A program made the translations under genes and the position numbers. The notes under the pieces are model-generated. The model saw only the letters and a program-made list of their open reading frames with translations. It had not been told where the DNA came from and did not search any database. A stretch of 64,000 nucleotides of DNA from Luteibacter rhizovicinus DSM 16549 (lineage in GTDB: Bacteria > Pseudomonadota > Gammaproteobacteria > Xanthomonadales > Rhodanobacteraceae): the NCBI RefSeq assembly GCF_001887595.1, contig NZ_CP017480.1, positions 4,492,001 through 4,556,000 of the forward strand, read 5' to 3'. Below are positions 51,130 to 62,067 of this stretch, piece after piece (position 1 is the stretch's first letter; each line of letters starts with the position of its first letter).

Positions 51130-52764
51130 CTAGAGCAGCGCCGCCGCTTTCTGCAAGGCGATCCACACCCCGATCAGGAACGGGATACCCACCGCCAGCC
51201 AGGCCACCACACCGACCGCGCCGAACGGCCCCCTTGCTGCCGCAGCGACACTCGCGTCCGTGGCCTGGACCTCGTGCTGGAGTGCGCGCTCGCGCTTCAA
51301 CTCCTCCTCGGTCATGTGGTGCTTCGGGTCGACCGGGCGGACCAGCAGGTTGCAGATCAGGCCGATCAGCAGCAGGCCGGCGAGGATGTACAGGGTGCGG
51401 TCGTAGACGAGGTTCTTGGCCACGCCGGCGCCTAGCTGCGCCTCCCGGATGCCGGCGATCAGGACCGGGCCGATCACGCCGGCCACCGACCAGGCGGTGA
51501 GCAGGCGGCCATGGATCGCGCCGACCATCTGCGTGCCGAACATATCCGCCAGATAGGCCGGCACCGTGGCAAAGCCACCGCCGTACATCGACAGGATCAC
51601 GCAAACCGTAATGACGAAGAGCGCCGCCGCGCCGAGGTGACCGAGCGTCGGCAGCAGGCAGTACAGGATGATGCCGAGGACGAAGAAGATGATGTAAGTG
51701 ACTTTGCGACCGAGATAATCCGACGCCGAGGCCCAGGCCAGGCGACCGACCGAGTTGAACAGGCTGATCAGACCGACCAGGCCGGCCGCGGCCGCGGCGA
51801 TCGCAGTTTTCTGCGCAGCGGTGAGTGCCGTCCCCGGGTCGACACCGAGCAGGCCGGCACCGAACACGTCCTGCAACATCGGACTGGCCATCGACAACAC
51901 GCCGATACCCGCGGTCACGTTCATGCACAGCACGCCCCAGATCAACCAGAACTGCGGCGTCTTCCAGGCCCGGTTCAGATGCACGTGACCGTGGCTGATC
52001 ATCGGCCGCTTGTGCGACGCCCCGGCAGCCGCTGGCTGATAGCCCACGGGCTTCCAGCCATTAGGTGTGACGCGGAAGCCAAACGCCCCCAGCGACATCG
52101 CCACGAAGTAGATCACGCCCATGACGATGAGCGTGGTCGACACGCCGGCGATCTCGCCGTTCTTGAACACATCCATGAGCTTCACCGCGATCGGCGCGCC
52201 GATCATCGCGCCGCCGCCGTAACCCATGATGGCGAAGCCGGTAGCCAGGCCGCGGCGGTCCGGAAACCACTTGATCAAGGTCGACACCGGCGTGATGTAA
52301 CCCAGCCCCTGCCCCACGCCGCCCAACAATCCGCAGCCGAGGTAGACCAGCCACAGCTGGTGGATCGAAACGCCGATACCGCCGAGCACGAGGCCACCGC
52401 CCCAACAGCTGGCAGCGATGAAGCCGGCCTTGCGCGGGCCGGCATGCTCCAGCCAGCCACCCCATAGCGCCGCGGCCAGACCGAGCATGGCGATGAAGGT
52501 TTCGAAGATGTGGTTGACCGAAGGAACGGTCCAGTTACAGGTCGTCGTCGTGAGCTGGTCGAGGAAGCCCTGGCTGGCGCAGACCGCGGCATCGGCGCCC
52601 GGGACCAGCTTGGTCATCGGGATCCAGAAGACCGAGAAGCCGTAAGCCATGCCGATGCACAGATGGATGGCGAGGGCCGCGGGTGGTACCAGCCAGCGAT
52701 TGAACCCCGGTCCCGCAATCGTACGTTCCCGTGCCAGCAAGCCGGCCGTCTCGTTCCCTGCCAT
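51130..52764 (-). CDS. OFA-family MFS transporter
   Basis: A 544-residue major facilitator with 12 predicted membrane helices and a central cytoplasmic loop (about 215-245). It belongs to the oxalate:formate antiporter (OFA) group, shown by GMAYGFSVFWIPMTKL at the start, WGGWLEHAGPRKAGF and WFPDRRGLATGFAIMGYGGGAMIGAP. The C-terminal tail is long and hydrophilic (HHMTEEELKRERALQHEV), then one more helix (about 515-535). Relatives carry oxalate, formate, pyruvate or lactate. Start: ATG 52764 with AGGGGAT upstream. It is 159 bp upstream of the borosin operon, which has its own promoter; a role in that pathway is not supported. Confidence 0.85.
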   Translation of the reverse strand: MAGNETAGLLARERTIAGPGFNRWLVPPAALAIHLCIGMAYGFSVFWIPMTKLVPGADAAVCASQGFLDQLTTTTCNWTVPSVNHIFETFIAMLGLAAALWGGWLEHAGPRKAGFIAASCWGGGLVLGGIGVSIHQLWLVYLGCGLLGGVGQGLGYITPVSTLIKWFPDRRGLATGFAIMGYGGGAMIGAPIAVKLMDVFKNGEIAGVSTTLIVMGVIYFVAMSLGAFGFRVTPNGWKPVGYQPAAAGASHKRPMISHGHVHLNRAWKTPQFWLIWGVLCMNVTAGIGVLSMASPMLQDVFGAGLLGVDPGTALTAAQKTAIAAAAAGLVGLISLFNSVGRLAWASASDYLGRKVTYIIFFVLGIILYCLLPTLGHLGAAALFVITVCVILSMYGGGFATVPAYLADMFGTQMVGAIHGRLLTAWSVAGVIGPVLIAGIREAQLGAGVAKNLVYDRTLYILAGLLLIGLICNLLVRPVDPKHHMTEEELKRERALQHEVQATDASVAAAARGPFGAVGVVAWLAVGIPFLIGVWIALQKAAALL

Positions 52765-52835
52765 GCGTTTTATCCCCTGCCGATGAGTGGTACTACCCGG
52801 ATCGCATCTTAGGCAGGTTTTCGGCTGGCGCCACC

Positions 52836-53185
52836 CTACGTTGGTCTTAGTCGTTCCCGGCGGCGCCACTCGCCCGGCGGCGAATCGAAGGCACGACGGA
52901 AGCGGCGGGTGAAGTGGGCCTGGTCGGCCAGCCCGCAGCGAACGGCAATGTCACTGAGGGCATCGTCGGTGGCCAGCATCAGCTCGCACGCCAGTTCGAG
53001 GCGACGCATCAGGACATAGGCGTGCGGCGTGCTGCCGAAGGTCGCCTTGAACGTGCGGAAGAAATACGACTCGCTGTAACCGATCGAGGATGCCAGTTCG
53101 GCGATGGCGAGGCGGCGTCCGATATGCGTGTCGATGAAATGTTGCAGGCGCTCGCGCGCCCAGGGGGAAGACGACTTTCGTTCAT
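52836..53185 (-). pseudogene. AraC/XylS-type regulator, frameshifted
   Basis: An intact AraC helix-turn-helix domain is readable on the minus strand: LAIAELASSIGYSESYFFRTFKATFG, then LSDIAVRCGLADQAHFTRRFRRAF and SPPGEWRRRERLRPT. In its own frame there is no start codon after an upstream TAG. A perfect start (ATG 53185, overlapping the OsmC stop as ATGA) is one base out of frame. The C5 run near 53162-53166 is the likely place: one more C gives MNESRLPPWARERLQHF leading into the domain, about 116 residues in all, the size of SoxS-like proteins. Either a recent loss of function or a homopolymer sequencing error. Confidence 0.7.
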
Positions 53186-53673
53186 AACTCTAGGGAAACG
53201 ATACATTCGATGCCCTGACGGGCCATCTTGGCGTAAGGACAGATGCGTTCGGTGTTGCGCACCAGCGCCTCGGCGACCGCACGGTCGACACCGGGGAGCG
53301 CGATGCGAACACCTGCAACAAGGGTGAACAGGCCATCCATGGGGTCGCGACCGAAGGTCACCGATGCCGTGACCTGCGCATCGGCCATCGACACGCCCGC
53401 ACGCGCCGCCAGCAGGCTCAGTGCACCGTGGAAGCACGCTGCGAATCCCGCGGCGAACAGCTCCTCGGGATTCGTGCCGCCACCGGGGCCGCCCATCTGG
53501 GCGGGCATGCGCAGCTGCAGATCGAGCGTGCCGTCCGCGGAACGGGCGATGCCCGATGCCCGGCCATGCGCCGCCTCCCCGCCCGTCACGTGCACCGTCG
53601 CGGTGTACAGCGGTGCGAAATCGGCCCCGGTGTACCGGTCGAGAAAGGACGTCGGAGGACGTGTCGGCTTCAT
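53182..53673 (-). CDS. OsmC/Ohr-family peroxiredoxin
   Basis: A 163-residue organic hydroperoxide reductase. The two redox cysteines of the family are present in TNPEELFAAGFAACFHG (Cys about 79) and ERICPYAKMARQG (Cys about 147). The Ohr-type arrangement of the first motif favours Ohr over classical OsmC. It reduces organic peroxides, with a thiol donor such as lipoylated proteins. Start: ATG 53673 (MKPTRPPTSF); the frame upstream is shadow of the neighbour. Order on the strand is NmrA-like gene, this gene after 19 bp, then the frameshifted AraC gene (4-bp overlap). Confidence 0.85.
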   Translation of the reverse strand: MKPTRPPTSFLDRYTGADFAPLYTATVHVTGGEAAHGRASGIARSADGTLDLQLRMPAQMGGPGGGTNPEELFAAGFAACFHGALSLLAARAGVSMADAQVTASVTFGRDPMDGLFTLVAGVRIALPGVDRAVAEALVRNTERICPYAKMARQGIECIVSLEL

Positions 53674-53692
53674 CGGAGGATGCGCGTCACGG

Positions 53693-54451
53693 TCAGGCCT
53701 TGGCGAAATCGGACTGCTTGAACCAGGTATCGAAGTCGATCTTGCCGAGCTTGGCGCCCGGGCCGGGAACCAGCGAGTCGGGTTCCAGCACGGTGCCGAA
53801 ATACAGCGCCTTCGCATCGGCAATCGTCTGGCGCGGATCCTCGATCGCGGTGAGGAAGCGCTGCACGAGATCGGCCATGCGGATCTTGTCCGGACCACCG
53901 ATTTCGATGATGCCGTTGACCGGCGCAGCAAGCGTCGCCGCCGTCATGGCGTCGGCGACGTCCTCCGACGCGATCGGCTGCATGTTGCCGGTGGACAGGT
54001 GCACGGACTCGCCCTTGGCGCTGGCCTGGACGATGCCGTTGAGGAACTCGAAGAACTGCGTGGAGCGGACGATCGTGTACGGCACGCCGGATTCACGGAT
54101 CAGCGCTTCCTGAGCGACCTTGGCGCGCAGATAACCGCTGTCCGGCAGACGATCGGTGCCGACCACCGAGAGCGCGACATGGTGCTTGACGCCCGCTTTC
54201 ACTTCCGCCGCCGCGATGTTGCGCCCCGTCGTCTCGAAGAACTCGAGCACATCCTTGTCCGCGAACGACGGCGAGTTGGAAAGGTCGAGCACGGTGTCGA
54301 CACCGGCGACCGCCGCATCCAGCCCTTCGCCGGTCATGGTGTTGACGCCCGATGAGGGCGACGCCGAGATCGCTTCGTGACCCAGTGCGCGCAGCCGCGT
54401 GACGACCTTGCTGCCGATGAGGCCTGAGCCGCCGATGACGAGAATTTTCAT
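53693..54451 (-). CDS. NmrA-like NAD(P)-binding protein
   Basis: A 252-residue atypical short-chain dehydrogenase of the NmrA/TMR group. The dinucleotide motif GGSGLIGSKVV (GxxGxxG) is at the N-terminus, followed by VDTVLDLSNSP and HHVALSVVGTDRL; IVRSTQFFEF is the usual later motif. The YxxxK pair of classical SDRs is replaced here by GYLRAKVAQE, where Y and K are four apart, so catalysis is possible but not certain. Probably first gene of an operon with the OsmC-like peroxiredoxin. Divergent promoter interval to the LysR gene is absent, because both lie on the minus strand. Confidence 0.82.
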   Translation of the reverse strand: MKILVIGGSGLIGSKVVTRLRALGHEAISASPSSGVNTMTGEGLDAAVAGVDTVLDLSNSPSFADKDVLEFFETTGRNIAAAEVKAGVKHHVALSVVGTDRLPDSGYLRAKVAQEALIRESGVPYTIVRSTQFFEFLNGIVQASAKGESVHLSTGNMQPIASEDVADAMTAATLAAPVNGIIEIGGPDKIRMADLVQRFLTAIEDPRQTIADAKALYFGTVLEPDSLVPGPGAKLGKIDFDTWFKQSDFAKA

Positions 54452-54588
54452 GAGGTGTCTCCTGGTCGAACGAGGGGGCGCCGCGGTCCGGAGAGGATCA
54501 GGCGGGAGTGGGGAAACAGTAGGCGCGCGGCAGGGCTGCCGGTAGAACCTTGAGCAGGACTACGGTGTTGCCCGTGAGGCACCAATCG

Positions 54589-55611
54589 TCAGATGGCGCC
54601 TGCGAGCAGGTTGCCGAGCACCGCCGCGACGGAAAGACTGCTGACGCATTGCAGGTCCAGCGCACGTACCCGGGCGATCATGTAATCGATGAAGACCCGG
54701 ATGCGCGTCGGCAGCTGTTGCCGGCTGAGGTAACAGATGTAGTGACCCCGGTCGTCCGGCGTGTATTGCGGAAGGCATGACAGCAGACGCCCGGTTCGCA
54801 GGTGTTCGCATACCTGGTAGCCGGCGAGCTGGACCACGCCACGACCGTCGAGCGCGGCCTCCAGCAAGAGGTCGGTGTCGTTGAAGGTGAGCATGGCCTT
54901 GGGCATCACCTTCTGCAGGCGGCCGTCGACCTTGAACTCCCACTCGTGGATACGACCCGATGCCAGCCGGAAGTTGAGACATTGGTGGTCGACCAGTTCG
55001 GCCGTGCTACGCGGCAAGCCGTGGACGGCCACATAAGCCGGCGAGGCGCAGACGACCATCTGCATGGGAATCAACTGCCGCGCGATCACCTGACTGTCTT
55101 CCAGGCGCCCGTTGCGGAACGACACATCGATCTGGTCCGTCGTGAAGTCGGCGGTGTGATCGTCGAGAAGAAGGTCCACCGCGATCTCCGGATAGAGGTC
55201 ACGAAAGCCGTTGAGCAGGGGTGCCACCACCTTGCGACCGAAGCCGACCGCCGAGCTGATTCGCAGCTGGCCGCGGGGCGGTCCCTCGCGGAGGTCCTGC
55301 ATGTCGGCCAGCGCCCTCGTGATGCGTTCGACGCCTGGCTTGCAGTTCTCGAAGAAGATTTCGCCCTCGCGCGTCAAGGCATTGCTGCGCGTGGTGCGAA
55401 TGAACAGCCGCGCACCGACCTGTCCTTCCAGCTTCTGCACGCTGCGGCTGACCGCCGATCGACCGATGCCGAGACGGTCCGCCGCCCTGGCGAAGCTGCC
55501 TTCGTTCACGACGGCGATGAAGGCGATAACACCGGCGTAACTTGCGGAAAAACTCGAGGCCAGCGCGTCTGCCGGTTCGGCAACGGCGGTTTCTGGGCGA
55601 TTGATAGTCAT
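54589..55611 (-). CDS. LysR-type regulator (CrgA/AaeR-like)
   Basis: A 340-residue LysR regulator with an N-terminal extension of about 25 residues. The DNA-binding part is VIAFIAVVNEGSFARAADRLGIGRSAVSRSVQKLEGQVGARLF. The effector domain has QLRISSAVGFGRKVVAPLLNGFRDLYPEIAVDL and DVSFRNGRLEDSQVIARQL, typical of the CrgA branch. Start: ATG 55611, overlapping by 4 bp the stop of the small sigma-like gene upstream. It is upstream of the NmrA/OsmC operon on the same strand (137-bp gap), a likely target. Confidence 0.87.
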   Translation of the reverse strand: MTINRPETAVAEPADALASSFSASYAGVIAFIAVVNEGSFARAADRLGIGRSAVSRSVQKLEGQVGARLFIRTTRSNALTREGEIFFENCKPGVERITRALADMQDLREGPPRGQLRISSAVGFGRKVVAPLLNGFRDLYPEIAVDLLLDDHTADFTTDQIDVSFRNGRLEDSQVIARQLIPMQMVVCASPAYVAVHGLPRSTAELVDHQCLNFRLASGRIHEWEFKVDGRLQKVMPKAMLTFNDTDLLLEAALDGRGVVQLAGYQVCEHLRTGRLLSCLPQYTPDDRGHYICYLSRQQLPTRIRVFIDYMIARVRALDLQCVSSLSVAAVLGNLLAGAI

Positions 55612-55847
55612 AGCGCTCCTCCGCGTTCTTTCTTCTCGTGGCGGACAGCATGGATCTGCTCGCGCGCTCGCTCGACAAGCTCCCGGCAATGGGCAGCGTC
55701 GCTGCGCAACAGCGCTGCCACGTCATCCAAGCGCATGTCGAATACCTGGCTGAGCAGGAAGGCGACACGTGCATCCGTAGGCAAGTCATCCAGCAAGGCC
55801 AACAGTCCGGGCCACACCACGTCGAATGAGTCGTTTCGTTCGTCCAT
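55608..55847 (-). CDS. Sigma-70 region-4-only small protein
   Basis: A 79-residue protein containing only a sigma-70 region 4 helix-turn-helix: LLALLDDLPTDARVAFLLSQVFDMRLDDVAALLRSD, then CRELVERAREQI. It is clearly related to region 4 of the ECF41 sigma factor at 57167-58045 (LTPEARAAFLLREVLDADYPEIA, CRQLVHRAKDQI). Region 2, needed for core binding and promoter melting, is absent; REP units lie 53 bp upstream where it would be expected. Its stop overlaps the LysR start (ATGA). It may be a remnant, or a small regulator that competes at region 4. No good ribosome site is seen before the ATG at 55847. Confidence 0.6.
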   Translation of the reverse strand: MDERNDSFDVVWPGLLALLDDLPTDARVAFLLSQVFDMRLDDVAALLRSDAAHCRELVERAREQIHAVRHEKKERGGAL

Positions 55848-55899
55848 ATCCAACAGACGTGGCAGGCAAGGACGTTGTGACAACGGTAGATAGATTTTT

Positions 55900-56004
55900 G
55901 TGGGAGCCGATTCATCGGCGATTGTGGGAGCCGATTCATCGGCGAATCCGCGGCAGCGGGCCGGGATGCCGCAAGCACCCATTCGCCGATAAATCGGCTC
56001 CCAC
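55900..56004. repeat. REP-like cluster (three units)
   Basis: Two forward units (from 55900 and 55924, each GTGGGAGCCGATTCATCGGC) and one inverse unit (CGCCGATAAATCGGCTCCCAC, ending at 56004), with ccgcggcagcgggcc and gcaagcaccc between. It fills the space between the divergent sigma-fragment and AhpD-like genes. Confidence 0.85.
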
Positions 56005-56117
56005 ATTGGTGTTCGCGACGCAACACCGTGGTCCCGTATCCGGATCTACCGGCATCGATCGGGCGCGCCTAACCTTTCCCTCGCACCCATCCTTCCCATC
56101 GCTAACAAGGCCATCAG

Positions 56118-56591
56118 ATGCGCGTCGACTATCAGAAGCTGTCCCCGGAACCGTTCCGCAAGTTCCTCGAGTTCACGATGACCCTGAATCACTCGTCGAT
56201 TGAAGATTCTATCCGCGATCTCGTCCAGCTCCGCGTCTCGCAGCTCAATGGCTGCGCCTTCTGTGTGGACATGCACGTCAAGCACGCGACGATCCATGGC
56301 GAGCGCGCCTTGCGCCTGCACCACGTCGCCATCTGGCGCGAGTCGAACCTGTTCTCGCCACGCGAACGTGCCTGCCTCGCCTGGGCCGAAGTGCTCACGC
56401 AGATCCCCGCGCAGGGCGTCGCCGATGACCTCTACGAGCGCGTACGCACGCAGCTCTCCGAGAAGGAAATCTCAGACCTGACATTCTCAGTCATGGCCAT
56501 CAATGCCTGGAACCGCGTCAATATCGCCTTCCACATCGAGCCGGGCAGTGCCGACAAGGCGTACGGCCTCGAGAAGGCCAACCTCTCCTGA
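56118..56591 (+). CDS. AhpD-like carboxymuconolactone decarboxylase-family protein
   Basis: A 157-residue protein of the AhpD/CMD family. The redox motif is LNGCAFCVDMHVKHA (CxxC followed by His), as in alkylhydroperoxidase AhpD. Helical layout and length agree. Its place three genes before an ECF41 sigma factor is the classical genomic context: ECF41 sigma genes are linked to carboxymuconolactone decarboxylase, oxidoreductase or epimerase genes. AAGG lies before the ATG at 56118. The substrate is unknown; a thiol-disulfide role is likely. Confidence 0.87.
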   Translation: MRVDYQKLSPEPFRKFLEFTMTLNHSSIEDSIRDLVQLRVSQLNGCAFCVDMHVKHATIHGERALRLHHVAIWRESNLFSPRERACLAWAEVLTQIPAQGVADDLYERVRTQLSEKEISDLTFSVMAINAWNRVNIAFHIEPGSADKAYGLEKANLS

Positions 56592-56651
56592 ATCCTGCTT
56601 TTCGGGCGAGGCGTACGCCGCCTCGCCCTTCCTGCCCGCGAGGAACCTCCG

Positions 56652-57089
56652 ATGAAACACGTTAAGACGCTCGCCCTGCTCGTGCTGTTGATCTCCGGTA
56701 ACGCTGCCGCCCATGATGCTGCCACGCACGGTGACGCCACCCATGGCGACGCCGGGGCTCCCCTGGCCAAGGTCAGCGAAAACATGACCAAGGCCCTGCC
56801 CGACTTCCCGGGCAAGGAGATCCTCACCATCACCGTCGATTACCCGCCTGGCGCGGTCGATCCCGTGCATCGCCATGACGCGCACGCCATCGTCTATGTG
56901 CTCGAGGGATCGATCATCATGGGCGTGAAAGGCCAGAAGGAACAGGTGCTCAAGCCGGGCGACACCTTCTACGAGGGCCCGAACGACATCCATACGGTGG
57001 GCCGCAACGCCAGCAAGACCAAGCCGGCGAAGTTCGTGGTGTTCCTGCTGAAGAACCAGAACGCGCCGGTGCTTACGCCCGTCAATTAA
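56652..57089 (+). CDS. Exported cupin-domain protein
   Basis: A 145-residue single-domain cupin with a signal peptide (LALLVLLISGNAAAHD). After a His-rich linker (THGDATHGDAG) comes the cupin core: motif 1 PGAVDPVHRHDAHAIVYVLEG (His and Glu-position metal ligands) and motif 2 PGDTFYEGPNDIHTVGRNA. The N-terminal His/Asp repeats could also bind metal. It lies between the AhpD-like and ECF41 sigma genes with gaps of 60 and 77 bp. Periplasmic, function unknown. Confidence 0.85.
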   Translation: MKHVKTLALLVLLISGNAAAHDAATHGDATHGDAGAPLAKVSENMTKALPDFPGKEILTITVDYPPGAVDPVHRHDAHAIVYVLEGSIIMGVKGQKEQVLKPGDTFYEGPNDIHTVGRNASKTKPAKFVVFLLKNQNAPVLTPVN

Positions 57090-57130
57090 GACAGGTTCGC
57101 CAAGTCGGCGTCGTTCCGCTGACGTACCCT

Positions 57131-57157
57131 TGTCACACAGACCAGGGGAGCTACGTC
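57131..57157 (+). promoter_or_regulatory. ECF41-type promoter of the sigma gene
   Basis: TGTCACA (57131-57137), 16 bases, CGTC (57154-57157). This is exactly the promoter form reported for ECF41 sigma factors, TGTCACA-N16-CGTC. Transcription should begin near 57164-57166, next to the ATG at 57167, so the message would be leaderless or nearly so. Confidence 0.75.
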
Positions 57158-57166
57158 TTAGTGTCC

Positions 57167-58045
57167 ATGAACGACGCAACTGCCACCTTCACCGCGCTCC
57201 GCCCGCGCCTGCACGGCATCGCCTATCGCATGCTCGGCTCGGTTTCCGAGTCCGAGGATGTCGTGCAGGATGTCTGGATCACCTGGAACGACGCCAACCA
57301 GGCCGCGATCGACAACGCCGAGGCCTGGCTGGTCACCACGACCACCCGGCGCGCGATCGATCGCCTGCGGGCGGCCAAGGCGCGCCGGGAGCACTACACG
57401 GGCATCTGGCTGCCCGAGCCGGTCCTGACCGAGGAGGCCGCCTCTCCCGAGTCCCTGCAGGAGCTCTCCAGCGACGTATCGGTCGCCTTTCTCCTCCTGC
57501 TGGAACGCCTCACCCCGGAAGCGCGTGCTGCCTTCCTCCTGCGTGAGGTACTGGACGCCGACTATCCGGAGATCGCGCATACCCTGGGCAAGACGGAGGC
57601 GGCCTGCCGTCAGCTCGTCCACCGCGCCAAGGACCAGATTCGCGACGAACGCCCCCGTCAGTCGGTCACGCCGGACGCTCACCGCCGGCTCATGCACCGG
57701 TTCGCCAGCGCCCTGTCCGCCGGCGATTTCTCCGCCATCCGCTCGATGCTGGCCACCGACGCCGTACTGATGGGCGACGGCGGCGGCAAGGTCATCAGCT
57801 TCCCGAAGCCGATGCTCGGCGGCCAGCGCATCGCCCAGCTCTTCTATGCGGCGAACCTGCGCTACAAGTACGGCCTGCGCCTGCAGGTCGCCACGATCAA
57901 TGGCGAGACGTCGCTGCTGCGCTACCTCAACGGCGCCCTCGAATCCGTGCAGACCTACGTGATCGACGGCGACCACATCACGCAGATCCACGTCCAGCGC
58001 AATCCCGACAAGCTCGAACGGATCCTGCAAGCAATCGCTCGGTAG
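57167..58045 (+). CDS. ECF41-family sigma factor (SigJ-like)
   Basis: A 292-residue sigma factor: region 2 (about 10-75, GIAYRMLGSVSESEDVVQDVWITW), region 4 (about 110-165, LTPEARAAFLLREVLDADYPEIAHTLGKTEAACRQLVHRAK) and a C-terminal SnoaL-like extension (about 185-290, RFASALSAGDFSAIRSMLATDAVLMGDGGGK). In ECF41 proteins this extension replaces an anti-sigma factor and tunes activity. Start: ATG 57167; a GTG at 57161 lies inside or before the predicted start point. The promoter in front matches the family's own target sequence, so it is self-regulated. Its region 4 is related to the protein encoded at 55608-55847. Confidence 0.9.
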   Translation: MNDATATFTALRPRLHGIAYRMLGSVSESEDVVQDVWITWNDANQAAIDNAEAWLVTTTTRRAIDRLRAAKARREHYTGIWLPEPVLTEEAASPESLQELSSDVSVAFLLLLERLTPEARAAFLLREVLDADYPEIAHTLGKTEAACRQLVHRAKDQIRDERPRQSVTPDAHRRLMHRFASALSAGDFSAIRSMLATDAVLMGDGGGKVISFPKPMLGGQRIAQLFYAANLRYKYGLRLQVATINGETSLLRYLNGALESVQTYVIDGDHITQIHVQRNPDKLERILQAIAR

Positions 58046-58248
58046 GAGCCGATTCATCGGCGATGCTCCCTGTGGGAGCCGCTTCAGCGGCGATTGGGTG
58101 CTCGCGATAACCTGGCCCGCTGCCGCGGGATCGCCGATGAATCGGCTCCTACAGACAACCTGGCCCGCTGCCGCGGGATCGCCGATGCATCGGCTCCTAC
58201 AGATAACCTGGCCCGCTGCCGCGGGATCGCCGATGAATCGGCTCCTAC
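58042..58248. repeat. REP-like cluster with a 48-bp tandem array
   Basis: Two forward units (58042 and 58072) and three inverse units. The inverse units form a tandem array with an exact 48-bp period: cctggcccgctgccgcggga starts at 58111, 58159 and 58207. The second copy differs by GATGCATC for GATGAATC. The first unit begins inside the stop codon region of the ECF41 gene. Confidence 0.88.
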
Positions 58249-58256
58249 AAGAGAAG

Positions 58257-58287
58257 GCAAAAAAAACGCCCCGTGAGGGGCGTTTTT
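58257..58287. terminator. Bidirectional intrinsic terminator between ECF41 and greA
   Basis: AACGCCCC-gtga-GGGGCGTT flanked by an A-run on the left and a T-run on the right. It works for the sigma gene on the plus strand and for the car-greA transcript on the minus strand. Confidence 0.88.
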
Positions 58288-58309
58288 CTCGTCGCTTAGC
58301 TGCTACCGA

Positions 58310-58788
58310 TCAGACGTAGCGAACCTTTTCGATCGAGTACGTCTTCACGCCGTTCGGCGCGGTGAAGTCGAACTCGTCGCCCTCGCTCTTGCCGATGAGG
58401 GCGCGGGCGATCGGTGAGGAGACGGCGATCAGGCCTTTCTTGATGTCGGCCTCGACGTCGCCGACGATCTGGTAGGTCACCGCGGTATCGGTGTCCACGT
58501 CGATCAGGTCGACGATGGCGCCGAACACGATGCGGCCACTGGCGACGTTCAGGCGCTCGGTGTCGATGATCTCCGAGTTCGACAGCGCGGCTTCCAGCTC
58601 CGCGATCCGACCCTCGTTGAAGCCGTGTTCCTCGCGGGCAGCGTGGTACTCGGCGTTCTCTTTGAGGTCACCGTGCGCGCGCGCCTCGGCGACCGCGGCG
58701 ATAATCGCCTGGCGCTTCGGGCCCTTCATGTGTTCCAGCTCCCCACGCAGGCGATCGGCGCCCTTCTGGGTCATCGGAGGACGGCTGC

Positions 58789-58792
<4 letters not shown>
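58310..58792 (-). CDS. greA: Transcription elongation factor GreA
   Basis: A 160-residue GreA, which enters the RNA polymerase secondary channel and triggers cleavage of backtracked transcripts. The N-terminal coiled coil ([17 protein letters not shown]) carries the acidic tip [18 protein letters not shown] (D and E residues at about 41-44 stimulate cleavage). The C-terminal FKBP-like domain ends [11 protein letters not shown]. The first residues overlap the carB stop (ATGA, 58789-58792), so it is translationally coupled to carB, the common order in this group. Confidence 0.96.
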
Positions 58793-62016
<3,224 letters not shown>

Positions 62017-62067
62017 GGTTTCTCTCGCGAATCGAAGCGGATGGTTGAGTGGGTGGCTAGCGGCGCG

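Noticed and set aside
51130..52764. OFA transporter as exporter of the borosin product
   Set aside because: The family carries small carboxylates, and the borosin operon has a separate promoter after a 159-bp gap; adjacency alone is not enough.
58111..58248. CRISPR array, because of regularly spaced repeats
   Set aside because: The 48-bp period has no variable spacers; the whole unit is repeated and belongs to the REP family found elsewhere in the window.
58094..58276. Short plus-strand frame made of ADESAPTDNLARCRGI-like repeats
   Set aside because: It is only the translation of the 48-bp REP tandem array; no ribosome site and no separate function is indicated.
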